This document shows positions 1 through 10,509 of a stretch of 64,000 nt of DNA, piece by piece. The DNA is from Ursus arctos (lineage: Eukaryota; Chordata; Mammalia; Carnivora; Ursidae): NCBI RefSeq assembly GCF_023065955.2, contig NW_026622997.1, positions 12,076,001 to 12,140,000 on the forward strand, read 5' to 3'. Position numbers and translations under genes: made by a program. The notes under the pieces are model-generated. The model was not told the origin of the DNA, did not search any database, and saw nothing but the letters and a program-made list of their open reading frames with translations. Numbering within the stretch: position 1 is the stretch's first letter; every line of letters starts with the position of its first letter.

Positions 1-756
1 ATGACAATTTCATTTCTAAAACTTCCCATGTGTCTTGATTTGCAGTCTTTCTAAAAGTCTCTGGCCATGGTGCAGTAATATTTTTTCCTCCAAGCTGTTT
101 GCAATCCACATTCCGAAAGCGAGGGCAACAGGTCCATCTGTGGCCAGGACCCCCTTCCCTTGTTGCCCCGAGCTCCAAGATCCAGGGACCTCATTCTCCT
201 CACGACACCTTCAGCCAATGGTTTGAATTCCATTCAGAGCCATGGATTCTCTTTCGAGGCCTCTCTATCCTCAGAGATGATACAGCTGGCAGGAGGGGCA
301 GGAGCTCGCCACCCTCTGTCCTTTGCAGGCTCACCCCCAGCGGGCGACTGAGTGGTTGATCCTCATCCCTGCTCTATCTTGTTCCCAGGTTAGTACTGAC
401 CCAGGCTAGGAAAAAGCAGTCACCTGCTGATCTCAGACGACTGGACGAAAATCCAGAACTAAAAGCGAACATTGCCATACCTAACAGAGCCTATCGGGGT
501 TGATTTTGTGGACAGGGATTTATATATTTGCACATAGTTATTACCCAGGTCTCAGGTCATTCCTGCCCTGGCAGTGAGGTTCTTCCAGAAGGACTGCTTT
601 GATAAAGAAGAGTGAGGGGGAGTAAAACAGGGAATGATTTTCTCTCTTGAGGCAATAATTCCAAAGACTCTTTGTCTCTTGGGTGTTGGAATCACGGTAG
701 TAGCAAGAGAAGTGAGGCACAAGAGAGGAAGTCTGGTTTACCTCTTACACATCCCA
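1..756. other. Unrecognised sequence, no gene seen
   Basis: Mixed-composition DNA without a recognisable repeat or coding exon. Open frames on both strands are under 90 codons, overlap each other in several frames and show no domain. The right edge runs into the minisatellite. I cannot exclude an untranslated exon or an old decayed repeat. Confidence 0.5.
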
Positions 757-1450
757 TTGTCTCCACACTTATGATTTCCACACTCACCCCCACCATGTCC
801 ACACTCACCCCCATCATCTCCACACTCAGCCCCATCTCCACACTCCCCCCATCATCTCCATACTCCCCCATCATCTCCACACTCCCCCATCATCTCCATA
901 TTCACCTCTATCTCCACACTCAGCCCCATCATTTCCACACTCCCCCCCACTATCTCCACACTCCCCCTTCATTTCCATTCTCACTCCCCATTATCTCCAT
1001 ACTCACCTCTATCTCCACACTGCCCCCATCATCTCCACACTCAGCCCCATCATCTCCATACTCACCCCATCATCTCCACACTCCCCCCATTATCTCCATA
1101 CTCACCTCTATCTCCACACTCCCCCATCATCTCCACACTCCCCCATCATCTCCACACTCACCCCATCATCTCCACATTCACCCCCATCAGCTCCACACTC
1201 CCCCCCCACCATTTCCACACTCCCCCCATCATCTCCATACTCACTCCCCATTATCTCCACACTCAGCCCCCTCATCTCCACACTCAGCCCCATCATCTCC
1301 ACATTCACCTCTATCATCTCCACACTCCCCCCATCATCTCCATACTCACCTCTATCCCACACTCACCCCGTCATCTCCACACTCCCCCATCTCCCATCAT
1401 CTCCACATTCATGCCCCTTATCTCCACTCACCCCCTATGTCTCCTCACCA
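757..1450 (+). repeat. Minisatellite, about 20-bp units, G-poor strand
   Basis: Roughly thirty imperfect tandem copies of a 19-21 bp unit close to ATCATCTCCACACTCCCCC. Variants carry CTCAGCCCC, TTATCTCCATACTCACC or TCACCTCTATCTCC. The + strand is almost free of G, so TAG and TGA hardly occur. This explains the 267-codon frame at 672-1475, whose translation cycles through STLPP, HHLHT and SSPHS wording as the 20-bp unit shifts frame. That frame is not a gene. The minus strand carries regularly spaced runs of four to seven G. Copy number is likely variable between individuals, which is inference from the repeat class. Confidence 0.93.
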
Positions 1451-2889
1451 TGAGTTCTGGAATTGCCAATCATAGGGCATGAGCCAAAGAGACATCTTTC
1501 AAAGTCTGACTCTTCACACAAATTTAAAAATGCAAGACTTTGTGATAACGTTGATCACTTTAACTTTTTCTATTTACAAGCAATCTTCTTCCTGGTTTCC
1601 CGGAGTTATGGCGCAGTTCTTGAGGCCGCTTCAGTTACAGTGCATGTTGTTTCCTGATTGAGGGCTTTTGCAGTTTGTACGCCGCCTTTACGTCCTACAG
1701 TTACCGAGACTGTTCCTACAAATCAGAATAGGTTCAACCTCTGTAATTGCTTGGTTTTGTTTTAATATTTAATACACACAGTACTCAGGATTAATGTGTG
1801 TATTAAATATGAAGTGTTTCACCCCTTACATTCAAGGTTCACCTTCCTACCCTGGTACAAGGGCACCATGTCAGTGCATGTGTGTGTGTGCACGTGTGTG
1901 AATGTATACACACACAAAAACACACTCACATACACTACTTGGCAGATTTATTGAAATCTTACAGATACGAGTTCAGGCTGGATTCACGATAAGGTGCCAG
2001 ATGCATCATGGTAAGGGAACAGATGCTTCTCTTCTTCCTCTGACTACCGTGGCACTTCTCTCTTTCTGCCTCTACTCCCTTCCCAAACAACATTTTCAGA
2101 CCCACCAGTCTCCGTATTCTGAATGGGTTGAGTGTGACCAGAGGAAAACGACTCTCCAATCTCCCTCTGACTCTGACTAAATAAACATGAAACATCTCCA
2201 GTATGGAAATGTAACTCTCCCAGGAGGGTCTTCTCAAATGATGCCTGATCCTGTCAGCAGAGCCATTTCCTGGCGGAGTCACTTCCTGTTTGTAGTGTCT
2301 TCACCACCAATCAGAATGGTGCCCGAACAAGTCTTCATCCTCACGCTCACTACCTATTTGTTGAATACCAGCAGGGGTGTTGTCCCCACTGCACAGATTC
2401 GGTGCCTGGCTCGTGTCTTGCACCCCGATGATGCTCAGTGCCGATTTCCGCAAGAATGAGTGACTGTGCCCAGGTACTGTGTCCCTGCTGATGTCCCAAG
2501 TCCCAGAATGAGGCAGAGTCCCCGTTTATGCCAAAAGGAGGTGGAGGATGTGAGAGGTGACACAAATACCAAGCAAAGGAACTGACAATGTGGGTGAGCT
2601 CTCTTGGCAGGATTTCTCAAAATTGTATTCTTTTTTTTTTTTTCAAAATTTTCTTATCGCGCTGGTTTTATTATGCCACAGAAGCAGTTATTTGTGCAAA
2701 CTACCTTCTTTTGATTGCCTAATACAAAAGAGTTTTACATGACACAAACACATTTTCTAGTTATTGTAGGAAATGTGAGAAATAGAGGCAAGCCAAAAAA
2801 AAAGAAGAAGAAGAAGAAGAAAAAAGAATCATTTGAAGTCTAATTCTACCACTCAGAGATTCTCCTGCTATTTCCGGTGTGGTCTTTGT
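1451..2889. other. Unrecognised sequence with simple repeats
   Basis: No exon or repeat family recognised. It holds a perfect hairpin at 1765-1810 (separate entry), a GT-rich stretch followed by a CA-rich stretch at about 1878-1937 that could fold back, a poly-T run at about 2630-2643 and a short GAA run at about 2801-2822. Reading frames of 60-107 codons overlap on both strands and lack domains. Confidence 0.5.
1765..1810. repeat. Perfect 16-bp inverted repeat, 14-nt loop
   Basis: Left arm ATATTTAATACACACA (1765-1780) is the exact reverse complement of TGTGTGTATTAAATAT (1795-1810), separated by 14 nt. Pairing does not extend outward. It is not flanked by a recognisable element. It may be a tiny decayed palindromic transposon, a chance product of the AT/CA-rich context, or a structured site. 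Confidence 0.85.
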
Positions 2890-3345
2890 CATTCACTCAC
2901 TCCCTCCTTCGGCACCCATATTGGGCACCCACTGTGTCTGTGTATTGTTCCAGGCACCACTCTGGGGACATAGCAATGAACAAGACAAGATCCCTGCTCT
3001 CATGGAACTCACAGGCCAGAGGGGAGCAAGGAGCTGATGGACAAAGAAGAGAACATTCAGTGATGCCACAATTTTGTGCAGACAACTGGCCTGCTGTGAT
3101 AGCGAGGGGCTGGGTGACGGCTGTGGTCAGGAGGTGGGAAAGGCCTCCCCGAGCAGGGGACATTTGAGCTAAGACCAGACGGATAAGAAGTTGCTAGGGT
3201 GAGCTGGGTGGTCATGAAGGGCCAGACCTCAAAAGGCAGAGCATGACCTCACAGGCTATGGCCCTGAGCTGGGATTTGATTTAGATATTTGAAACATTCT
3301 GGTCTGTGAATGGAGAATGAATGAAGGCCAGAGAGGGATCAGAGA
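2890..3345 (-). repeat. L2 LINE fragment (antisense)
   Basis: Reads like the reverse complement of the L2 3' region. It starts TCATTCACTCACTCCCTCC, then has a GTATTGTTCCAGGCAC core and ATAGCAATGAACAAGACAAG. A 'CTGCTCTCATGGAACT' phrase follows, then GGAAAGGCCTCCCCGAGCAG with GACATTTGAGCTAAGACC. L2 is an ancient mammalian CR1-like LINE, so divergence is high and no reading frame survives. Confidence 0.8.
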
Positions 3346-3744
3346 AAATCAGGAGGGGATTGCATGAGCCCCGATGAGAAACCAAGGACCACTGTTCTTC
3401 CAGTGTTTCGAAAAAAAAATAGACATACGTTTATAAAATGTATTTGTATAATTTAATATAGTTTTGGATGAGATTGTGCTGTACGTATAACTTCCAATCG
3501 ACCACTAAGCTCACTACTCATATGGTGAACACATTTTTTGCCAGTTGATGATCTTCGAGGCACCACTATAAAATGGTTAGTAACTATACTGGTATGGAAC
3601 CCTGAAACACGCTAGCCTCGTGAACTGATTTGTGATGATAAAGAGAAACCGCACGCTGGACTCTCAAGGTCCCATGAGACTAGCAGACAAAAAAGAACAA
3701 GTAGGTTTACAGCAGATTCTCAATAATAGTCATCAGATGCTGAC
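3346..3744. other. Unrecognised sequence
   Basis: AT-rich DNA with an A-run at about 3411-3420. No exon, RNA gene or repeat family recognised. Confidence 0.4.
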
Positions 3745-3912
3745 AAGAACAGTTACTATGAAGTGATTACTACGTGTCAGCCTCTGTTCCATGGGCTTCG
3801 CATGTATTAACTCAGCCAGGCCTCATCTCTCCTAATCTCTGGGAGGAAGGCACTATGACTCTCAGTCTTATTTTATTGATGAGAAAAAGGAAGCACAGAG
3901 CATTAAGTAAAT
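3745..3912 (-). repeat. MIR SINE (antisense)
   Basis: Matches the antisense MIR order. TTACTACGTGTCAGCCTCTG is followed by GCATGTATTAACTCAGCC, then GGAAGGCACTATGACTCTC. It ends with a TTTTATTGATGAGAAAAAGG and AGCACAGAGCATTAAGTAA type tail. MIR is an ancient tRNA-derived mammalian SINE. Confidence 0.75.
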
Positions 3913-3944
3913 CTATGTGAGGTCTTTATCTTAGCAGTCTCTTT

Positions 3945-4412
3945 ATCAAAGAAGCGCAGCAGCCAACACGTGAAAGCGGCCCACGCGTCTGTTGACAGGT
4001 GAACGGATAAAGAAAACGTGGTCTATACATACAGTGGAATAGGGTCCAGCTTCGAAAAGGAAGGAGGTTCGGACACATGTTACACCATGCCTGAAACTTG
4101 AGGACAGGATGTTCAGTGAAATAAGCCATTTGTAAGAGGACGAACACTGCATGAGTCCACTGGTGAGGTCCCTGGAGGAGTCAAAAACACAGAGACGGAA
4201 AGCAGAAGGTAGTTGCCAGGGGCTGGGGTGGAGTGGGGGATGGGGAGTCAGTGTTTCACGGACACAGAGTCTCCGTTTGGGAAGAGGAAGAAGTCCTGAT
4301 GGTAGTGATGCTCGCCTAACACTGTGAATGTACTCCCTGCCACTGAACTACACTGAAAAATGGTTAAAATGCTTTGTTTTATGTGATGTATATTTTGCCC
4401 CGATAAAAAAAA
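3945..4412 (+). repeat. L1 3' end, old mammalian type (sense)
   Basis: Decayed tail of ORF2 plus 3' UTR. The wording is GGTGAACGGATAAAGAAAACGTGG, with TACAGTGGAATAG. A GTTCAGTGAAATAAGCCA phrase follows, then GTTGCCAGGGGCTGGGG. It ends with TGAACTACACTGAAAAATGG and a poly-A run near 4408. No coding frame survives. Confidence 0.85.
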
Positions 4413-5261
4413 AAGCAAACTTCTTTCTCCAAAGGAGTTCCCAGCATTTCCAGTGTGAAGCCTTCAAGTTTAAACATAACCACACTTAATAAGAGTGAAA
4501 CAAATTTGTTTGGCTTAAAGGAGTATTCCTCAGTCCTTCCAGAATTCGTTGGAATACACTCAGATGGAATATTCTGGTCATGGAAATGTTTATCTTGAAA
4601 AGGAAATGTTTTCAGAGGTGCAGTTTGAAATGAGGGAGTGAAAACGAAACATGTTTCCAGCGTAGCTATGTTGCTGGTTATCGTGAATGAAGGGACAAAT
4701 AAAGACACTTTCCAAGACCCTACACAAAATACATAGAAAATTTTGATGACTTGGAAAATTATATGGGGCTGGAGAGTCTCTTCCCCCAACCAAAATATTA
4801 TGCTGCTCTGTGTGATGAAGCAAAACCAGACCTGCTTTTAGTGAAACATGAATTTTGAGCTATCGGGACGCCACGTGTCCACGGCAGACACTGTTGGTGC
4901 CTGACCTACATCTGGCCGGCCTGTCCCTGAGGTTGCCTGCCAGCGGTCCTTCACACACCCATGGCCCGGGAGCCTCTCTGCCCCGGAGTGTTGGCTGGCC
5001 TCTGGTGTAGGCAGCCTAGAAGGGTCAGAGAGTTAAATGCTCCTGGAGCAAGCATGGGACTGCAGGTGGTGGGTAAATACCCCAGCTCCCTCCCTCTCAG
5101 AGGGACCATTCTGAGGTGGGCTCCACTCAGAGAAATGGAGCCCACTTGCCTACAGCGGGAACTCATTAATATACCCTGGATGGAATTTCTTTCTTCCCCG
5201 TGGTGCTGCCTGGGGTTCCTCCTATAGGAACTACTTGGATCCATATTGTTTTTATCTTTAA
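4413..5261. other. Unrecognised sequence
   Basis: No repeat family or exon recognised. The longest open frame (136 codons, minus strand, 4379-4789) begins in the L1 tail and has no domain. Overlapping frames at 4951-5244 on both strands are equally uninformative. Confidence 0.45.
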
Positions 5262-5730
5262 GAAATGTCTTTAATCTTTATTGTGTTATTTACGTGCATA
5301 AAATATACATAATGTAACATTTTACCATTTTTAAGTGTTCAGTTCTGTGACATTAAGCTTATTCATATCGTCGTGTCGCCACCATCACTGTCCATCTTCA
5401 GAACTTCCTCATCTTCCCAAACTGAAACTCCGTCCTCATTAAACACTAACTTCCCCATTCTCCCTCCCCGAGTCTCAGCCCCTTGGGACCCACCACTCTA
5501 CTTTCTGTGTCCGTGAATTTGACTACTCTGGGTACCACGTACAAGTGGAATCATACAGTATTTGTCCTTTTATAGCTGGCTTATTTCACTGAGCATGAGG
5601 TCCTCACGTTTCATCCATGTTGCAATATATGACAAGATTTCCTCTTTTTAAGGCTCGATAAGATTCCATTGTAGATGTGTACCAGGTTTTGTTTATCCAT
5701 CCATCCTCTAGGGACCCTTGGATTTCTTTG
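5262..5730 (-). repeat. L1 3' region, old (antisense)
   Basis: Reverse-complement L1M wording: CATAAAATATACATAATGTAAC with a ACCATTTTTAAGTGTTCAGTT type start. GAAACTCCGTCCTCATTAAACAC and CTACTCTGGGTACCACGTAC follow, then GTGGAATCATACAGTATTTG. TATTTCACTGAGCATGAGGTC and GATAAGATTCCATTGTAGATG come last. Only fragments of ORF2 remain. Confidence 0.88.
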
Positions 5731-6783
5731 GATCCACACTCTTATCTCAAGGTCTGCTTTGGAGAGAAACTAAGATATTTTGAACCCTGTCCAGGAGGGA
5801 ATTCGCGTGATGGTTACTGGAAATTGGAATCAACTAGTTAAGTGGAAGGATCCCAGGACTCCTTGCGATGGAGACCCCTCATCTCAGCCTTAAGAGGCAT
5901 TTTGCACCATCAATATGTGGATGGTGGAAACAGAAGTTGAGGAACAAGAGTGACATGCAAAGAAAAACGAGTTTGGTTTTAAATATTGAACCCATTGTAT
6001 ATGACCTTGCAGTGGCCCCAACATTTAAGCAAGGTTATGTGTTAAACTCTGTTAAATGTCAGATGGCTAGTGAATATTTGACTTAGGTCCTGAGCTATAG
6101 AAGAAGCGTATATGCAAATGTCACAGACTAAAAGAATATAGTATCAAGCAGGTTTATCTAGTCAGTGCTATTTGCTTTCACGGTATCCACAATACACTGC
6201 TCCAAGTGGTTCTCATGGATTTGTAAATATTTGGGACCCAATTACCAATGCATGGGCATGCCCTTCCTCATGGTGTCACTCGCCTTCAGCAATGAGGGGA
6301 CCACACTTGCAATTCACACGTAGGAAACACATGACGTGGGACATCCTGAAGGCGGTGTCTGCGTGCATCGGGCGCTGAGGACCAGATGCAGAGACAGAAC
6401 CCACGTTCACCTCATTATCCAGTGAGAGTGGAAATTATCTTTGTGCAAAACGGTGCTTGCTCCCTACAAACATATGCCTATCCCAGGAGGGATAATTCAA
6501 TTTGTTGTAAATATGACACCTTGTGTGTGTGTATTTTCTCTTTTGTATCTTACAAAGAACTTGTTTTGAGTCAGGGGTACCTGTGTTCCTGGGCTGGAAC
6601 CTGAAATAAAACTTCCCTTTGGAAAAAAATTTTTTCCAGAAAGTGTATTTGTTATATATGAGCAGTTGAGCTCCTATGCCTTATTTTCTTGTTTTTTTCT
6701 ATATACCTTATTTTAAACTATTATAGCTGTCTTCCAAGTCAGAGAGTTACAACCCTATAACAAGTGACTTAAAACCCAGCTTC
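5731..6783. other. Unrecognised sequence
   Basis: AT-rich, repeat-poor stretch with no defensible gene. Small frames at 5868-6086, 6172-6378 and 6386-6604 lack domains and supporting signals. Confidence 0.45.
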
Positions 6784-6955
6784 GGGGGGGGGGGGGATTG
6801 GGCTAGGCCGGCGATGGGTAGTAAGGAGGGCACGTATTGCATGGAGCACTGGGTGTTATACGCAAATAATGAATCATGGAACATGACATCAAAAACTAGG
6901 GATGTACTGTATGGTGACTAACATAACATAATAAAAATTATTATTAAAAAAATAA
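6784..6955 (+). repeat. Carnivore L1 3' end (sense), 5'-truncated
   Basis: Begins in a 13-base G run (6784-6796). It continues with GGCGATGGGTAGTAAGGAGG, GCATGGAGCACTGGGTGTTA and ACTGTATGGTGACTAACATA, then an ATAATAAAAATT tail. This is the last 170 bp of a carnivore-type L1 3' UTR. The G run probably grew from the G-rich tract in that UTR. No clear target-site duplication was seen. Confidence 0.9.
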
Positions 6956-7077
6956 AATCAACTATATAAACTTTGAAACATATACCACCTTTTTCAAAAA
7001 CAAAAACCTCTTGGCTCTGCCCTGGAAATGCCAGTTCCCAGGTACTAATGGGTAGGAAGGAGGTTATTTGTTATGTT
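6956..7077. other. Short spacer between two L1 3' ends
   Basis: Unrecognised AT-rich DNA that leads into the target-site copy of the nested L1/SINE insertion. Confidence 0.5.
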
Positions 7078-7097
7078 AAAAGCTAAGAAATATGGGG

Positions 7098-7308
7098 CTA
7101 TGAGAAACAAACTGAGGGCTACAGAGGGGAGGGGGGTGGGGGAATGGGATAGGCCGGTGATGGGTAGTAAGGAGGGCACATATTGCATGGTGCACTGGGT
7201 GTTATACACAACTAATGAATCATCGAGCCTTACATCGAAAACCGGGGATGTACTGTATGGTGACTAACATAATATAATAAAAAATCATTATAAAAAAAAA
7301 AGAAAGAA
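7098..7308 (+). mobile_element. Carnivore L1 3' end (sense), with target duplication
   Basis: 5'-truncated copy with the G-rich tract (7126-7142), GGTGATGGGTAGTAAGGAGG, ACTGGGTGTTATACACAACT and a GTATGGTGACTAACATAATA end plus A-rich tail. AAGAAATATGGGG occurs on both sides (7085-7097 and 7309-7321). The right copy is fused to the first four G of the next SINE, so this L1 landed exactly at the 5' edge of a SINE already in place. Confidence 0.92.
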
Positions 7309-7317
7309 AAGAAATAT

Positions 7318-7511
7318 GGGGCGCCTTGGTGGCGCAGTGGTTAAGCATCTGCCTTCGGCTCAGGGCGTGATCCCAGCGTTCTGGGTTCGAGCCCCACATC
7401 AGGCTCCTCCACTAAGAGCCTGCTTCTTCCTCTCCCACTCCCCCTGCTTGTGTTCCCTCTCTCGCTGGCTGTCTCTCTCCATCAAATAAATAAAATCTTT
7501 AAAAAAAAAAA
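7318..7511 (+). mobile_element. CAN-SINE, young subfamily (sense)
   Basis: Full-length tRNA-derived SINE. The pol III A box reads TGGCGCAGTGG and the B box GGTTCGAGCCCC. The body CACATCAGGCTCCTCCACTA is followed by a CT-rich part, AAATAAATAAAATC and poly-A. Its own target duplication AAAAGCTAAGAAA lies at 7078-7090 and 7512-7524, now split on the left by the later L1. Confidence 0.97.
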
Positions 7512-7674
7512 AAAAGCTAAGAAACAGCAGGAAGAGCTTCAGTCTTAGAAAGAGGGTTCCCTCTGTGGCACCTCATACTGGGGGATTCTCTGTGGTGTTG
7601 GAGAAGACCCAAAATAAAGCAAGCTCGAATGGGACCAGAACTTTCTACCTTTGAGGCTGAACCATTTTTTAATT

Positions 7675-8160
7675 TTTTTGAACTAAATTTAAAAAATTTT
7701 TTCCAGCTTTATTGAGATATAATCAATATATAGCATTGAGTAAGTTGATGCATTTATACATTGCACAGTGATTACCACCCCAGCACGAGCCCCATCTTGT
7801 CACATAATTACCATTTCTTTCTCATGGTAAAAACATTTAAGATTTACTCTTAGCAGCTTTCAGGTGTACAATACAATATTGTTAGCTGTAATCACCATGC
7901 TGTCCATTGGGTTCCTCAGAACTTGTTAATCTTATAACTGGACGTTAGCCTTTGGCCAATATCTCCCCATCTCCCCTCCCCCCAGCCCTTGCTAAGCACC
8001 GCTCTACTCTGTTCTTCTGCGTAAAGCCAAACTGTTTCTCTACTAGTTGCATATTTCCTTTTGTTTGACTTATTTTATAGACATATATATATATATATAT
8101 ATATAAAGTTATATGGTATATTGTCTATTCACATATATTACGGCATTATAATCTGTTAAG
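7675..8160 (-). repeat. L1 3' region, old (antisense), with AT microsatellite
   Basis: Antisense L1M wording: CCAGCTTTATTGAGATATAA, TACATTGCACAGTGATTACC, ATTTAAGATTTACTCTTAGC, TACAATACAATATTGTTAGC and CACCATGCTGTCCATTGG. An (AT)n run sits at about 8084-8104, near the right end. Confidence 0.88.
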
Positions 8161-8697
8161 GATTTATTACCAGGCTGCCTCACCTATGCTAAGAACAAGC
8201 AAGGAGCTGGGTGGTCCGGGAGCAGCAGGAGCCCAGGTGGTGGAGGCAGGGAGAGATCTCAGACGAGCAGCTGCAACCCACAAGCATTGGAGCTGCTCTG
8301 TCACCTGACCCCCCGGGTACTCTCCTCTCAGGAGTTCCTGGGTTATTAGAACAGCGGGACTGCCATATGATCTGATAAAAGCATTTGCTAAAAACAGCGG
8401 GCTTCAGCTAAATTAATTACCATCGTTTCTTCCAATCCCCAGACACCCTGCCAGGTGGGAGAGCCACAGAACCCAAGAGCCTTGGGGGGACGCTTGGATC
8501 ATGGAACTTGCGGGGCATCTATGGCTATGAAGTCACCAGTGGTGGGACCTCAGTCCCTCATCCACTGGTCCAATACCCCATGGAAAGGGGATCACCTATT
8601 TTAAAGACATATCTTCACTGAATCTCCATCACGGTCTGCCTCCTCCCTAGAGTACTCTACTTAGTTGGCTGATAAAACAGTCATTAAGTTAACTAAG
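8161..8697. other. Unrecognised, possibly conserved block
   Basis: Unique-looking sequence between an L1 and a SINE. A homeodomain-like AT-rich patch (CTAAATTAATTACC) and a GATA-type site (CTGATAAAAG) lie near 8370-8425. No exon seen. Regulatory potential is only a guess from base composition. Confidence 0.35.
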
Positions 8698-8817
8698 GGG
8701 CGTCTGGGTGGCTTAGTTGGTTAAGCATCTGACTCTTGATCTCAGCTCAGGTCTTAATCTCAGGATTGTGAGTTCAAGCCCCATGCTGGGCTCCACTGCT
8801 TAAAATACATAAATAAA
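8698..8817 (+). mobile_element. CAN-SINE, older short copy (sense)
   Basis: GGGGCGTCTGGGTGGCTTAG, then CTCTTGATCTCAGCTCAGG, TGAGTTCAAGCCCCATGC and a TACATAAATAAATAA tail. The CT-rich middle is missing. Target copies TAAGTTAACTAAG (8685-8697) and TAAGTTAACCAAG (8818-8830) differ at one base, in line with an older insertion. Confidence 0.93.
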
Positions 8818-8830
8818 TAAGTTAACCAAG

Positions 8831-9212
8831 AACAGTAGTGGTTGGCTGGTCTTCAATACGGAGATCAGTTTGCAGCAAGAGTCAACAGTTTTTGGGTTCC
8901 AGGTTATTCAAGAGCCGACAAACAAGCAGAAAAGTCTTGGGAGGCTTGGCGCTTCTGTGCTGACTCACCTTCCCGACCCCAGAGCTTCCACGGTAGCGGC
9001 ACCATAAACAGCAAACGAAAGGTGACTCAAATGGCAAAAAGAAGGCAGTGGAGTTTTCCCCGAAGGGGGAAATATTTTCAAATGTTTTTTCATTTGATAA
9101 AAGCTTTTTCCCAAGTAAAAGGCGGTCTTGGATACATAGGAAGCGCTCAGATTTTATCCCATAGATTATAAAAACAAAGTAGAAAATAAATGAAAATTCC
9201 ATATTAGTAAAG
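8831..9212. other. Unrecognised sequence between two SINEs
   Basis: No exon or repeat recognised. Frames at 8842-9171 (+) and 8882-9256 (-) overlap and lack domains. Confidence 0.4.
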
Positions 9213-9221
9213 ATCACATTG

Positions 9222-9437
9222 GGGTGCCTGCGGGCTTCAGTCAGGTAAGTGTCCAACTCTTCCTTTTGGCTCAGGTCATGATCTTGGGGTCGTAAGATCG
9301 AGCCCCGAGTCAGGCTCTGTGCTGGGCTTGGAACCTGCTGGAGATTCTCTTTCTCCCTCTCCCTCTCCCTCTGCCCCTGCTCCCTTCCCCGCCCCCCATC
9401 TCACAGGCTCTCTCTCTCTCTCAAAAAAATAAAGATA
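9222..9437 (+). mobile_element. CAN-SINE, older copy (sense)
   Basis: Diverged head (GGGTGCCTGCGGGCTTCAG), GGCTCAGGTCATGATCTTGG, AAGATCGAGCCCCGAGTC, then a CT-rich body (CTCCCT and CTCT runs) and a short A-rich tail. Flanked by ATCACATTG at 9213-9221 and 9438-9446. Confidence 0.93.
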
Positions 9438-9446
9438 ATCACATTG

Positions 9447-10509
9447 ATTTCATGCCTAAAAAAATTGAATTATCAGGTTGTAAATCTGTCAGGGTCTTTT
9501 GTGTTCCTTAAAAAGACCAGGTGCCTTAGAAGAGATTTTCTATTAACTTCGATGGGCATTTAATACTAAAAGGATCTAAAATGGAGCACCATGGTTGGAA
9601 CGCTACAGAATCAGATGCGACTAGTCAGGTCTAGTGGTTTTTTCCTCCCATGAGACCCCTCCTGAATGGCCGTGCTGGGCTGGTGGTCCCTACTTGTGGG
9701 ACAGCTCCCTTATTGCCCACTCTCCCATCCCTGTGGCTCGAACAGCCATCTCGGTGGGAATAAGCAAAGCATTTGCCGGGGTCGAAGAGTGAAGGAGAGG
9801 GTAAACCACAAAAAGGGGCAAGACGTAAGAGGGGTATTTATTATTTGCCAGGCTCTAGGGAAGTCATTTGAAATAACACTCCCTACCACAGCAAGGCCCT
9901 CATGGAAGGGGTCTAGACAGCCTGCCGTCCTCTCCTGAAAGCATCTCTTTCTTGGTGTTTTCCATTAGCCTCAGAGCCACGTACATATGTGCAGGGGGAA
10001 AGTTTTCCATCCTCTTGGAACATTTGAGAGAGTTGAGGTCATTGTGTGGTTAAGTACTGATTGGAGCTGGCAGTAACCGGAAATTCGCTTTTTAAAAATG
10101 GAAAAGAAAACTCCACTATTGGGAAGCAGCAAATCTATTTGGTGAATTTCTCCAGAAGCAAACAGTCCTGGGATCCATGTTGAAATGGAAATGGTGGCCC
10201 ATAGTCAGGGTGATTCAAGATCAGGATCAGAGTTTGAGACCGCTATTGAGAGTCTGGGCCCCACACCGGATTGGGAAGAGCTTCCAAACATCTTTGCACA
10301 CACACACACACAAAAACGCTTTAACAAATGCATTTTACTTCTCGTTAGTGTTACCCAATCTTTCATTAGCTTCGTAAACACTCCCCTCCATCCATATGAT
10401 CTTACTAGTCTATACTAGGGAGGAAAAACTACATTATCTTAGCAGTTGGTACGAGGATCCTTTTAGGAGAGACACAGGAGACTTTGAGCTCCCACAGCAC
10501 TTACCCTAT
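9447..10509. other. Unrecognised sequence
   Basis: No defensible gene or repeat apart from a short (CA)n run at about 10298-10312. Frames up to 90 codons (9666-9938) have no domain or context. Confidence 0.4.

Noticed and set aside
757..1450. CRISPR-like array of regular repeats
   Set aside because: Units are contiguous and imperfect, with no unique spacers, and the genome is mammalian.
6784..6796. 13-G run as an assembly gap or error
   Set aside because: The L1 3' UTR normally has a G-rich tract here, so a real expansion is the simpler reading, though run length may be miscalled.
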